Of a DNA stretch of 64,000 bases, positions 24,111 through 34,851 are shown one piece after another. This DNA comes from Glebionis coronaria. Its lineage: Eukaryota; Streptophyta; Magnoliopsida; Asterales; Asteraceae. Every line of letters starts with the position of its first letter. The first letter of the stretch is position 1. The position numbers and the translations under genes were made by a program. The notes below the pieces were generated by a model that ran no database searches, was not told the DNA's origin, and was given only the letters and a program-made list of their open reading frames with translations. The stretch covers positions 290,141,147-290,205,146 of the forward strand of contig CM046875.1 of NCBI GenBank assembly GCA_025667525.1, given 5' to 3'.

Positions 24111-25594
24111 GATTCAAATATAACGGCACTCGAGACTCGACTCAGCAAACCCAACTCTCGTCTAGACCCTCACCCTCGAAAACTCACTCTCACCCAAGCC
24201 TCCAACATCTCAACAACAACAGACTCGACTCTCGACCACCAATCTCGACCAACTTCTCTCGGACAAACAAACACCCTCACTCATCTCTCGACAACATCGA
24301 CTCCCTCACTCTTACCATCGACAGACCCTCACCCTCTAGACTGCTACAACTCATAACCAAACCCAAACTCCCCAGCCTCGAACACACCCTCGAAACACAC
24401 CCTCGTCAAAAACAAAATCACCAGGAGACTCGGCCCACGAACACAACTCTCGAATCGACTCCCTCACCCTCACCCTCACCCTCGACACACCCTCACGTCT
24501 GATTATCTAAGCATCTTGACTCCAACATCACGACTCCAACAGACCAAAACAAAACACTTAACTCAAGATCTCAGTCAGTCACCACCATCATCGATCAAAC
24601 ACGTGACCAACAAAAATAAAACAAATTAAAGCCTACCCGAGACCTTTGGATAAAGATCTTGAAGCAATAGTTTCTTCATTTCTTTGTTTGGTTCGAATTC
24701 ACACAGTCTATGGTTTGCTGTTAGTCACATATAGTCAAAAGGATTCAGTTATTGAGATATATGAGATTTGTGAGTTTCTGTGACTGCGTATGATTTGGGT
24801 TACGAGAAGAAGCAGATTTATTTGGGCGGCAATATGTTTGAGATGAGGGGAAAGTAACAGAGGGATTTATCTATTTCTTTATGTGGCTAAGTTTGAAAGA
24901 AGAAAGTGGTTTTGGGTTGGAAAGGGAGATTAAAGGGAGTTAGATTGAAAGAGTTGAGAGAAGGTTGTATCTTTTGAGATTTATATAACGATAATTAAGG
25001 GGCGGAGGAAACAATGATACGGTCAAACAGTCACACGTATGGTTGACCAAAGCCACGTGTGTGGTCAAGAAAAAGTGACATTTAAGAGTTGTCTTCTTTT
25101 TTTTTCTTTTTTTTTTTTGACTGGGTAGTTTTTTGTTTACTATATAAATCGCAAACGTTGCTACTCGTCGGATTGATATAACTAACGTTTAAGTTATTCA
25201 CGTTTTGTAAATTTTTTATATAAGTAACGTTTTGGACCACGTTTTTAAAGTTATTCACGTGTTTTTGGTAATTCTTTGGGTTTGGATGGAGTAAATTTTA
25301 CGGGGGCTTTTTCGGCCGATCACTATATTAACCAAAGGTTGGGTTAATTAGTTGACGGGCTTTATTGTTTTGGAATGAGCCGACTTTGATTTAGACTCCG
25401 GTTTATTTTATCATCGTTTGAGCCGACAACAATTTTTGAGCCGAGTAAAGAGTTATACCATCAAACGAGGATTGTGACGAAGTTTTACGGTTTTGGTTGG
25501 GGTGTAAAATCTCGTAAAATCGACTTCACGATTTCTTCACGGATTGTAAAATCCCGAAAACAACCTCATTCACATCATTTTTCATCGATATTCA
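24111..25594 (+). other. Element X leader: CTCGAC-rich tract and antisense promoter-like segment
   Basis: 24125-24500 is C-rich low complexity built from CTCGACT and CCCTCAC motifs. 24600-25200 read on the minus strand resembles a plant promoter and 5' UTR: ACGTG cores (about 25035-25065), TTATATAAAT (about 24980), a pyrimidine-rich untranslated stretch, then an ATG near 24682 opening a short frame (MKKLLLQDLYPK). 25200-25594 is AT-rich with no recognised feature. Confidence 0.4.
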
Positions 25595-27555
25595 ATGGAT
25601 TCGTTCGATTCGACATGTCAAAAGGGAGAAGCGCATAAAATGCAAGACAAAGTTAGAGAAAGTGGCATCACTTCATTTCGAATGCTTCAGTCTCATCTTG
25701 TCACTCTTTCATGGATTCAAGGAGGGAGCGAATTTGTGACAATCTTTGGTCAAGATCGTCATATATTCATCGACTCTATCTTCCCCACTTTGACCCAACT
25801 CGCCGAGCAACTCAACCATGAAAACTTTAATCCCTCTGCATCGGCACTTGCATATAAGACTCTTGTGACACAACTCACGCCTTTCCTCCAATTCAATATA
25901 ATCAAGTCTGAAAGTTCAGTGATTTGCCAATCATTCCTTCGAGATACACATACCGACCTTCGAGATTTCCATGGTACAATATTGAAACTCATGGCATCGG
26001 TCTCGTCTTCGATTTATGAAAGATCTCGACTTCAGCAAGCGTGTGATAATGGACTGCAAGAATCTATGATGCAAATGCAAGAGGAGAATGGTCATACGGT
26101 TGACAACTTGGAGCCTAACGATGGCAAGAGCAAGGAATCAGGAGGACAACATGATAACAGTGGCACGTCAGGTAATGTTCACGAGATCTCTTTTGATGAC
26201 ACCTTACCCGTTTATGACGAAGAGCCTGCGAACATGGTACAATGTAATGTTGTCTATGATGTATATGCTGATGCAATGCTGCATATTGAGCATTCTGAAC
26301 CTAATTATAACAAACATGGGATGGAAAAGAGTGATAGAAATACCAGTTCTGATTCATCAGATGTGAGTCATAATGGGGGAGAAAGTGTTCAAAATGCTAA
26401 ACATCATGATAATTGTCTTATAACTGCCTCATTGACTGCTTCTGATTCCAAGATTAAAGAGCTCGAAACGATCGTAGCTCAGCAATCAAAAGATCTTGAG
26501 GATGCCAAACTTGAATTTTCTAAGAAAACGGACAAATTTGAAACATATTTTGAAAAACTTGAAAAGTCTAACGTTGTTCTTGAAAGAAAATTGGATCAAA
26601 AAGTTTTAGATTCTAAAGCTGAAAAGGATAATCTTTTGAAACAAATTCAGTTACTAGAGTCTTAATTGTCATCCCAAGATCAATTACTCAGAGAAAATGA
26701 GACCTTAAAAGCTCAAGTTCAGGAAAATGGTTTTGCTATAGCTGTGTTGAAAAACGAATTAAGGAAAAATAGAGGACCTAGTGTGGACACTAAGCTTGAA
26801 AAACCATCAATCTTGGGGAAACCACCTACAAATCAGTTCGTCAGACAACCGACTGTCAGACAACTAACTGCATTTAGATCCGAGCGACCAGAATCCTCGA
26901 GACCGCGGTTTGCCTCCCAACTTGATGTGGTTCATCTTTCTAGACCAATCACTCCAGCAACTAGGCCATGTGTGACCAAAACAGCTTTAGCAAGACCTAA
27001 TAACATGATTGCCTCTAGTTTCCCTAAAAATACCAAGACAAAGTCTAGAACTAGTTCAAATGACGTTTGCCATAAATTTGGTCTAAGGGAAGCTATGCAA
27101 AAGACACATGTAAGAGATAGCAATGTCAAACCTAGTCAGATGCCTTCTAGATTACCCAACACTGCTAACCGTAGCATGTCATCTCCTAGGAGCATCGATC
27201 AATTATCTAGGAATTACTCGGACATTAAATATGCTACTTGTAAAACATGTAGAAAGTGTGTCTTTATGGCAAATCATGACTCTTGTGTCAAGAAATTACT
27301 TGATGAGGTGAACTCCGTGCTAGAATTAAGTCCCAGTGGATAGCTAAAATCAAACCCTTTGGTAAAGTTTGGCACCCCACTGGTATAACTTTTACTCTTG
27401 TAGGAAACGAGTGCCCTTTAACTAGGATAGTCTCCGATTCTACTAAGACTACTAGGGAGGAAATTAATAAAGATGATACTTCACTTGAGCCTAAACTTAG
27501 GGTTTTCTATAAAAGGAAACGTTTGCCAGCTAAGATAAGTGAATCATCTACTCAG
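25595..27555 (+). pseudogene. gag: Element X extended Gag, part 1
   Basis: The frame opens with MDSFDSTCQKGEAHKMQ. The first about 160 residues are helical-looking and I do not recognise them. An acidic Asp/Asn/Ser-rich middle follows, then coiled coils (KIKELETIVAQQSKDLEDAK and onward), a basic Ser/Pro/Arg-rich tract, a Cys/His motif CKTCRKC...NHDSC (27239-27287), and after a frameshift near 27340 WHPTGITFTLVGNECPLTR. The last segments match the late Gag of Asteraceae Copia elements and parallel Copia-1. An in-frame TAA lies at 26663-26665. The frame is split by Gypsy-2 and resumes at 36767. Confidence 0.82.
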
Positions 27556-27560
27556 GTCGC
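27556..27560 (+). repeat. Target-site duplication, left copy (GTCGC)
   Basis: GTCGC directly precedes the Gypsy-2 5' LTR and recurs at 36767-36771 directly after the 3' LTR. Removing Gypsy-2 and one copy restores an open gag frame across the site. Confidence 0.95.
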
Positions 27561-27997
27561 TGATAGGTGTGGAAACACCCATCCTTTCTACCACTTAATT
27601 ACAATAATAACCGAGCCAAAACGTGTATTTTATGTCTTTTATGTCGGAATTATGCGTGGTTTGTGTTTTTGTTGTGATTTAGGACGAAAAGGTGAAAAGT
27701 GGAGAAAACACGGGCATTCACGGGCATTCATGGGCTTTTATTGAAGAAAAAGATGAAAGACGAAGTCGAGAAGTCAAGAGTGCAAAAAGAACGGAAGTCC
27801 AAGACCAATTCTGAAGATTTATCGAAGAAAAAGTCAAAAGACGGAAGTTTACTTAAAGCCGAAGAACTCAAGTCTACTTTATTGAAGAATTAAAAGACGA
27901 GTTCAAAGAAATCCCGAGCCACAAGTCATTAGAGTCCAAGTTTAAAGAAGATTAGAAGAATAAAGGACTAATGACGCAATTAAGAAGAAAGGAAGGA

Positions 27998-28031
27998 GGG
28001 GAGGAAGCTTCCTAATCCTCCCCTATATATA
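27998..28031 (+). promoter_or_regulatory. Gypsy-2 LTR TATA box with upstream inverted repeat
   Basis: GGGGAGGA (27998-28005) pairs with TCCTCCCC (28016-28023) around a palindromic AGGAAGCTTCCT, directly followed by TATATATAG (28024-28031). The same arrangement is present in the 3' LTR near 35328-35361. TATA function is inferred from sequence and position. Confidence 0.65.
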
Positions 28032-28609
28032 GATTAGGCTAGTTAATTATTTTTCTTTGTTGGCTAACTTGACAAATTAGCTCTTCCACTTTTATTTTAT
28101 GCATCTTTAATTACTTGTCATTTTTAATACATGTTTTGCACTTTAATTATCCTTTTAATTCCAAGTAAGTTTTTAATTTGCGTTCTTTAAATTCTTGTCT
28201 TTAATCTTTCTTTATCATTTGATCAAGCTTATTTTTACCAATCTCGTTCTACTCTTCTTCTTTTTGATTCGATTACAATTTTGGATTAAGCAAACTTTTG
28301 CTTAAACCATTTGCTTATTTGATTAAAAGTCGTGTCGTTTCTTTTTCTTTTTAAGTCCTCATACGAAATAAGCCACGAGTTTGACAACCTCGTGTGCTTA
28401 TTTGGTATCTTGCTTAAGTGTTTTCAAGTTTTCTTAAAAGTTTTACTTTTTACGTTTTTAATTTCATTAAGTTTCGTCTTTTAAATTTTGAAAAGGTCTT
28501 AACTTTTTAGCTTATTGTCTTGTTTTGTTTTCGTTTTATTTGAGTTTATTTTGTTACTGCTTATTAGTTATAGCTTATTTAGTTCTTGTGCTTATTACGA
28601 ATTTGTATC

Positions 28610-29012
28610 CATCGGAAAGTAAGGGTTAACACACATTGCGACGGTTGCTTTACCACATTCCGATAGTGACAGTTTTGGACAAGGGTTTTGCATTCCGATC
28701 CGGGATTGCGATAGAGTGAATTACCCGCCTTATTCCGATCAAGATTCGGATCGCACATTGCGATCGGGATTGTGACGGCTCTTAAGGCTTCACTAAGACG
28801 AAGTGCTGCCCATTTTTCCCCAGCATCATTCCGATCTGGGCTACATTCCGATAGGTTGCACCTGTGTATTCCGATAGCTCATTCCGATCAGGATTTTGAT
28901 CTGAAACTTTGCGATCTGAACATTATTCCGATCTGGTGTTTTCAATCAACATTCCGATAGGGGGTGTGTGTTCATTCCGATGGTGAGTCTGATCGGAATA
29001 TATTCCGATTGG
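28610..29012 (+). repeat. ATTCCGATC array in Gypsy-2 5' LTR
   Basis: Irregular repeats of ATTCCGATC and ATTGCGATC, ending in an 18-bp palindrome ATCGGAATATATTCCGAT (28992-29009). The 3' LTR copy (about 35935-36383) has an additional 44-bp block bounded by ATTCCGATCTG-like units. Confidence 0.9.
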
Positions 29013-29394
29013 GTGTTTGTTTTATGTTTTTGTCTTGTTAAATTTTTAAGTTAACATTTTAATACTTGTCAAGTTTAATTCCCGTTACGTTTTAATTTTA
29101 AGTCATTTAATTAATTTACTTTAAAAAGTATAAATATTGTGCCATTTACATTTAATTAGTTTAGATTTAATTAAGTGCCATTTACTTTTAGTCTCGCTCT
29201 TAAATTTCCGTCATTAATTGTTGAGTTAGATTGTAAATTTACATTTAAGTCTTTGCACATTTAATATACTACAACGACAAATCTATTGTTTCCACCAAAG
29301 AACGACTGAGTCGGATATTGAACCTAGATCAATTCGATTAGACCAACACAACGAACATAATTTTTATACGGGGTGTCAAAAGCTATGTATCAAA

Positions 29395-29410
29395 TGGCGT
29401 CGCTGCCGGC
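29395..29410 (+). other. Gypsy-2 primer-binding site
   Basis: TGGCGTCGCTGCCGGC starts 2 bases after the LTR. It resembles the Athila/Tat tRNA-Asp primer site (TGGCGCCGTTGCCGG) with two differences. The stretch 29411-29640 is an AT-rich leader ending in a TTTTGCATTTTCAG tract just before the gag ATG, which looks like a splice acceptor. Confidence 0.75.
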
Positions 29411-29640
29411 TCTTTTCGTAAAGATTAACGGTTTTCTGTGAGAGACGCGTTGCTTTTTGGGATCCGTTCACTTGTGAGCGTTATTTTTCGTGCATAAAAA
29501 ATTCAAAAAACCATAAAAATTAAAAATTGATAAAAATCCATAAAAATTAAAAATTTCAAAAATCCAAAAAGATTTTATTTTTATTGTGTATATATATTGT
29601 CTTTGTGTTTGGTTTCTTTTTCTTTTGCATTTTCAGGTGT

Positions 29641-32600
29641 ATGCGTACTAGATCTTCTAATTATCAAGAGCCCGAGACTCAAGAAGATTTAAGTATGTTA
29701 GGTGTTAACAACAATAATCATCCACCGCACCTCAACAATAACAACAATGTTCTTCCACAGCCCGATCTTCGGACCATGGAGGAGCTTTGTCAACCTACCA
29801 TGTTTGGACGAGGAGAACCGATTGCGCCGATGCAAATCATGGCTCCTGAGTTTTCGTTGAAGCACCACATGATTCAGCAAGTACAAACTAACCCATTCCG
29901 TGGATTGCCTGATGATGATGCCAACAAACACCTCGACAAGTTCATTACAATCACCCAAAGCATGAAGTTGCCTGGTGCCACAATAGATGTTCTTCGCCTA
30001 CAACTCTACCCACATACTTTATCGCATCAAGCCGAGAAATGGTTTGATCGTCTACCGAAGAATTCTATTCACACTTGGGATGACATGACTCAACGCTTTT
30101 TGTCGCGCTACTTTCCACCATCCATGGTCACGAGCCTTCGCAATCAAATTAGCGGTTTCATGCAAGACCCTGATGAATCTCTTTTTGATGATTGGGAAAG
30201 ATATAATGTCTTGATTGATCGTTGTCCAAACCACAACATGCTCCCTGTGACCTTAATTGATACTTTCTACAACGGATTGACTTTTCGTGATCGTGATACG
30301 ATTAATGCAGTCGCCGGTGGCACATTTATGAAAAGGAGACCCGAGGAGTGTAGAGAGATTATTGAAAACATGACTACTCACCACAAAAACTGGGATTCCT
30401 CTGCTTCTTCAAGGAACAACCCGAGAGTCAATGTTTCTTCCACCTCAGCAAACCCTGATATGACCGAACTCACCCGCATGATGACTGAAATGAGCAAAAG
30501 TATTACGCTTCTCGCTTCAAACCAACAACAACAACAAGTTAAAGCGGTTGCTAATCCTTGTGAAACATGCGGCGGTCCTCACTCATACACCGATTGTCCT
30601 TCCACACAAGGAAACTATAAAATGTGTATGCAGCTTTTGGTAATTATTCACCGGAAAATTACCAAGCTCGACCACAAGGGGATAGAAATTTGCTGAGTTA
30701 CCGATCTAATAACTACCTTTCACCCGATTTTTCTCCTCAAAACAAAAACCCCGCCAACAACTACAATAGAAGCAACCAAATCCCACCAAGAGCTTCTAAT
30801 CCTTATCACCCACCCGCCCAACAAACCCCACCCATTACTCCCGATGTTGAAGCCATCATGAGAACCCAAGGTGAGCAAATCAAGAATCTGCAGAGCCAAA
30901 TTATCAATCTTAAAGGAGATATCACAAAGCAAGGAAATGAGATAAGATTCGAGCTTCGAGATAATATCCAATCATCCTTCAGCAATCAAACGACTGATTT
31001 GAAGAATATGCTTGCTAGTTTCTTACCCGCAGCTCAACCTTCTACTTCGAGTTCTCTACCTTCAAACATCGTCCCCAATCCGCGAGCAAATGTGAGTGCT
31101 ATTACTACTCGTAGTGGGATTACCATTGTCGATCCACCAATCCCACCCAAATCATCTACACCTCCTCCACCACCATGTATCCCTACCCCTCCTACACCTA
31201 GTATTAGTGCACTATTACCGTCTCCGCCTCGTCATGACAATGTACCTCGGAAGGACCCTTCAACATCTCAACCTGTACCTGCTACGCCTGCACCCTCACC
31301 ACCCAAACCCAATATCCCTTATCCTTCTCGTTTAGGCAAGACCAAACTGCTAACCAAGGAGGACTCCGAAGTGACACGCTATGTGAAGATGATTTCTCAA
31401 ATGAACTTCAACATTAGCTTTCTTGAAGCACTTGTCCACATTCCCAAATTTGTGAAAGCATTTAAGGAATTGCTAAACAAGAAGGAAAAGTTGATTGAGC
31501 TCGCCAACACACGCTTAAATGAAAACTGCTCTGCAGTTATTCTTAAAGAACTTCCAAAAAAGCTTGGAGATCCCGGTCGTTTTGTGTTGCCTTGCGTGTT
31601 CAACAAAACTGAAGAATTTACTGCCCTTGCTGATCTCGGGGCTAGTATTAATCTTATGCCTTTGAGTGTTTGGAAAACACTATCATTGCCCGACCTCACT
31701 CCAACAAAGATGACTCTTGAACTTGCAAATCGCACTCTCGCTTACCCCGTTGGTATAGCCGAAGACGTGTTCATAAAAGTTGGCACATTTACTTTCCCGG
31801 TCGATTTTGTCGTTGTTGATTATGAAATGGACCCTCGTATTCCTTTAATACTTGGTCGGCCATTCTTGAGAACCGGACGAGCTTTAGTGGATGTGGCCGA
31901 AGGTGAGTTAATCTTAAGAGTCGAGGATGATGCACAAGTTTTCAAAATGGGAAAGATTACAGGCAAATCCTTTGGAGGCCGAGAATCAGTGAATATGATT
32001 AATGTGCTCGATGATTTTACCGTCTACAACAATCCTCTATTCGATTCTTCTATTGATAATCCACTTTTTCAAGATGATGTAGATGATTCTCTCCCCAATT
32101 TGGAACCTTCTCCCATTTATGATTCTCCACCGGTCTTTGATTCTTATGATAATGAGTCTAGCTCAGATTCGGATGATTATGATGACCTAACTTCTGAGTA
32201 TCCCGATCTGCCCACGTATGATGATTTCGATGAGGCTGATACTCTTTCGAGCGATTCTTCACATGATGAAGATCCTCCATCTACATCACTCAATCCTACT
32301 TTGGACGATTACTCATTTGAGGAAGACTTCTCTGCATTTCTTAACACTTAATTCCCTCATGAGAGTGATGCACCTCCTTTAGATTTTGAAGATTATCGTC
32401 TTGATCCTACTTTTGATTTGAAGCACATTCTTTCAAAGGAGAAGAAACCGGTCGACACCGATATCCGCAGCACGTATGAGTTAACACCTCTTTGTCCCCC
32501 TTCTGAGGACGAGGTTGTGCTTCTTCCCGGATCTTCTTCACACTCTGCTGAGCCTGAGTGCTATTTTCCCCTAAAGGAAAAGGTGTTCGACCCCGGTATT

Positions 32601-32834
32601 GAAATCTTAAAGCCATCTCAGTATCCACCTGATGAAATAAAACGAAATATCTTTGGAACTTATGGAAATCTGCTTGCACCACTTCAACCTTGCTTCCACC
32701 GTGCTCCATCGCTGCTTAAGGGAACCTTGCCACTTCTTCTTTGGCTTGCCTTGTTCGCCTTAAGTTTGTGCTATTTGATGGACGAAAACTATGTATTTGA
32801 TCCTGGTGGATATGTTTCATGCTTCTTCCATTGA
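29641..32834 (+). pseudogene. gag: Gypsy-2 Gag-protease polyprotein
   Basis: I start it at 29641 (MRTRSSNYQEP), the usual start of Athila/Tat Gag; the in-frame upstream ATG at 29584 lies in leader. The Gag core includes AEKWFDRLPKNSI, FLSRYFPPSM and RCPNHNM. The knuckle CETCGGPHSYTDC is intact with CX2CX3HX4C spacing. A frameshift near 30622 leads to VYAAFGNYSPENY, a Pro-rich linker, FVKAFKELLNKKEKL and an aspartic protease with DLGASINLMP and PLILGRPFL. An acidic tail follows, then an in-frame TAA at 32349. The same frame continues to 32834, including a hydrophobic LLLWLALFALSLCYLM that could be a membrane segment. RT, RNase H and integrase are absent. Confidence 0.9.
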
Positions 32835-34838
32835 TGATCAAGGTCGAGTCAGGCTCACGACTCGGTTAACAAAAATCAAGCGCTTCTTGGGAGGCAACCC
32901 ATGCATCTATCTTTTCGCTTTCTTTATCATAAGTGTATGGGAGACCCGTTGGTTTGTTATTTCCTCTCCTCTATTAATCAGGGATTCGAGCTTCAATGAT
33001 CCACTCTTGATGATTCTTGACGACCCGTGATTCCGTGTCCAATTCTTCCCGGTTCTATCCTAAACTCTTTTCGATTCACTATTTTATATTTTCTCAATAT
33101 TTAAATAGGAATCTCTTTAGTTGTCTCTTCCTTAGCAAGATTTAAACAAAGTGCACAATGTCCTAAGTGTAGGGGAGTTTACTCCCACATGCTTAAACAT
33201 TGAGGACAGTGTTTATCTTAAGTGTAGGGGGGACTTCTATCGAAGTTAAGTGGTCTTTTCCTTGTATTTGTCTTCATTTTAACCGGAAAATCAAATTTTT
33301 CGACATTTTTCAAAACTTTTGATCTATTTTGGCCTATTAGTTTTTCCTTTTGTATAGTTATTTTCCCTTCTTTGCTAGAATAAATTTTGAATAAAGTGGT
33401 TTTAATTTTCAAACGTTGTGAATCTTTTGACTCAACCCAAGTTTACTCTAGCTATTATCCTTAACGTGTTTAAGTCAAGTTTTGCTAGGCTTTTATATAG
33501 GGAGCTATAAAACGCGAAAGTCTTAACTCTCACGGGTTAAGAACAAGAACTTTTCGCAAGTTCCTATAATTGATCCTAGAGAGTCGTTTATCAAGGGAAC
33601 TTTAAAACGCGATTTCTAAACTTGAAAAAGTCTAAGAATTTGCAAGATCCTATAGGCGACTCGAAAACCCAAAACTTTGATTTAATAGGCTAAGCATCCA
33701 TGAGTCTCATTCTTTGAGATTTTAAATTGTGGAGAACGAGAGATGATAGAGCCAATTATAAGTTCGGTATTCTTTCGTGAATTTATGTGAGTTAATTATA
33801 AGCCTATTCTCCCATCGCCTGTTAATAAATTTATCTGCAATAAATAAGGTTGTACGATTTGAAAAGTTACTTAGCTTCTAGCTCAAGATCGTTTAAAAGT
33901 TGCTCGGTATGGATTAGAGTTCATAGCCAAGGCATAACTTATTGAAGCGGGATGCAAAGATTGGCGAGTCCGAAAAGGCCCTAACAAGGCATGAGGGCTA
34001 TATTTTGTTGCTAAAGATCCAAAGTGATGTGAAGAATCATTTATCGAAAATCAATATGAAGGATCGAGACACACGACGAAAAGCAAAAACTCCCAAAAGT
34101 CATGGAGAAGTGTATCCGAAAAGACCTTAACAAGGTATGAGGATAAATAGATCCAAGTCATAAAAGGAGGCAGATCGTTGTATATCAAAGTCCAAAATAA
34201 AGATTGGAGAAAAATGAAGAAGTCATGGTCCAAGTATGAATTTCTCAAAACTTCAAGTGAAGAAATTCCTATTATGAAGAGAAGACCATAATTTCATGAA
34301 CGTCTCTCAAGGTTTGAAGTATGAAGTCGCTGCCAAATATCGGTCCCAGAAAGGTCTCAAATCGTGAAGCGAGTTATGCCAAGATATGAACTTTATGAGG
34401 TCCCGAGAAGCAGTTTTAAAAGATTTTGTCCTTTAGCTAACTATTGATTAAATCGTTCACTTTATTTTCGGACTAAATAACTATCGAAATAAGTCAAACA
34501 ATGCATCATCGTGATCATTCAAGACAACAATAAAATATAAGAGATACACCTAGGAATAAGGGAGTCTAAGTGAGTAATTGGCCCACATGAGTTCGTGTTA
34601 GTTTACTAACTTATAATAACAATGATCTCGTTTTTAAGCTTGGTTTGGAGAAAGTGAAAACTTGAGGATGATGATTATTCATGACAATTTCCCAAACCCA
34701 AGGTATGCTTTTGATTTCTTTACTTTGAATGTTTATAATTTTCTATCTCTTTAATAAAGGCCAACGTGGATTGATTATGATGAAAAATGTAAACTTGCTT
34801 TGTAACTAATGCATTGCATGAGGACATTGCAATGGTCA
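32835..34838 (+). other. Gypsy-2 3' non-coding region with repeated modules
   Basis: Begins with TTCTTGGGAGGCAACCC (about 32885-32901), a sequence I associate with the region just after integrase in autonomous Athila/Tat elements, so an internal deletion is likely. Polypurine-like AAGTGTAGGGG occurs near 33168 and 33220 as well as at the true site. Two degenerate repeats are visible: one around AAAACGCGA (33501 and 33596) and one around CCTAACAAGG (33978 and 34124). No protein is recognised. Confidence 0.6.
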
Positions 34839-34851
34839 AGTGTAGGGGATT
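34839..34851 (+). other. Gypsy-2 polypurine tract
   Basis: AGTGTAGGGGATT directly precedes the 3' LTR start TGATAGG, the expected site for plus-strand priming. Confidence 0.82.

Larger units (their letters stand above)
27561..29392 (+). repeat. Gypsy-2 5' LTR
   Basis: 1832 bp, starting TGATAGGTGTGG and ending TATGTATCA. It is nearly identical to the 3' LTR except that it lacks two segments of about 39 and 44 bp. It contains a TATA box (28024), long T-rich stretches and the ATTCCGATC array (28610-29012). Two small basic reading frames (from 27523 and 27699) recur in the other LTR and are not credible genes. Confidence 0.95.

Noticed and set aside
27699..27893. Small Lys/Ser-rich ORF repeated at 34990-35184
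   Set aside because: It is repeated only because both copies lie in the two LTRs of Gypsy-2; no independent evidence for a gene.
29641..32834. Endogenous pararetrovirus or envelope-bearing virus
   Set aside because: LTRs, primer site, Athila/Tat-type Gag and protease fit a Gypsy element; no movement protein, coat protein or true envelope is seen. The hydrophobic segment alone is not enough.
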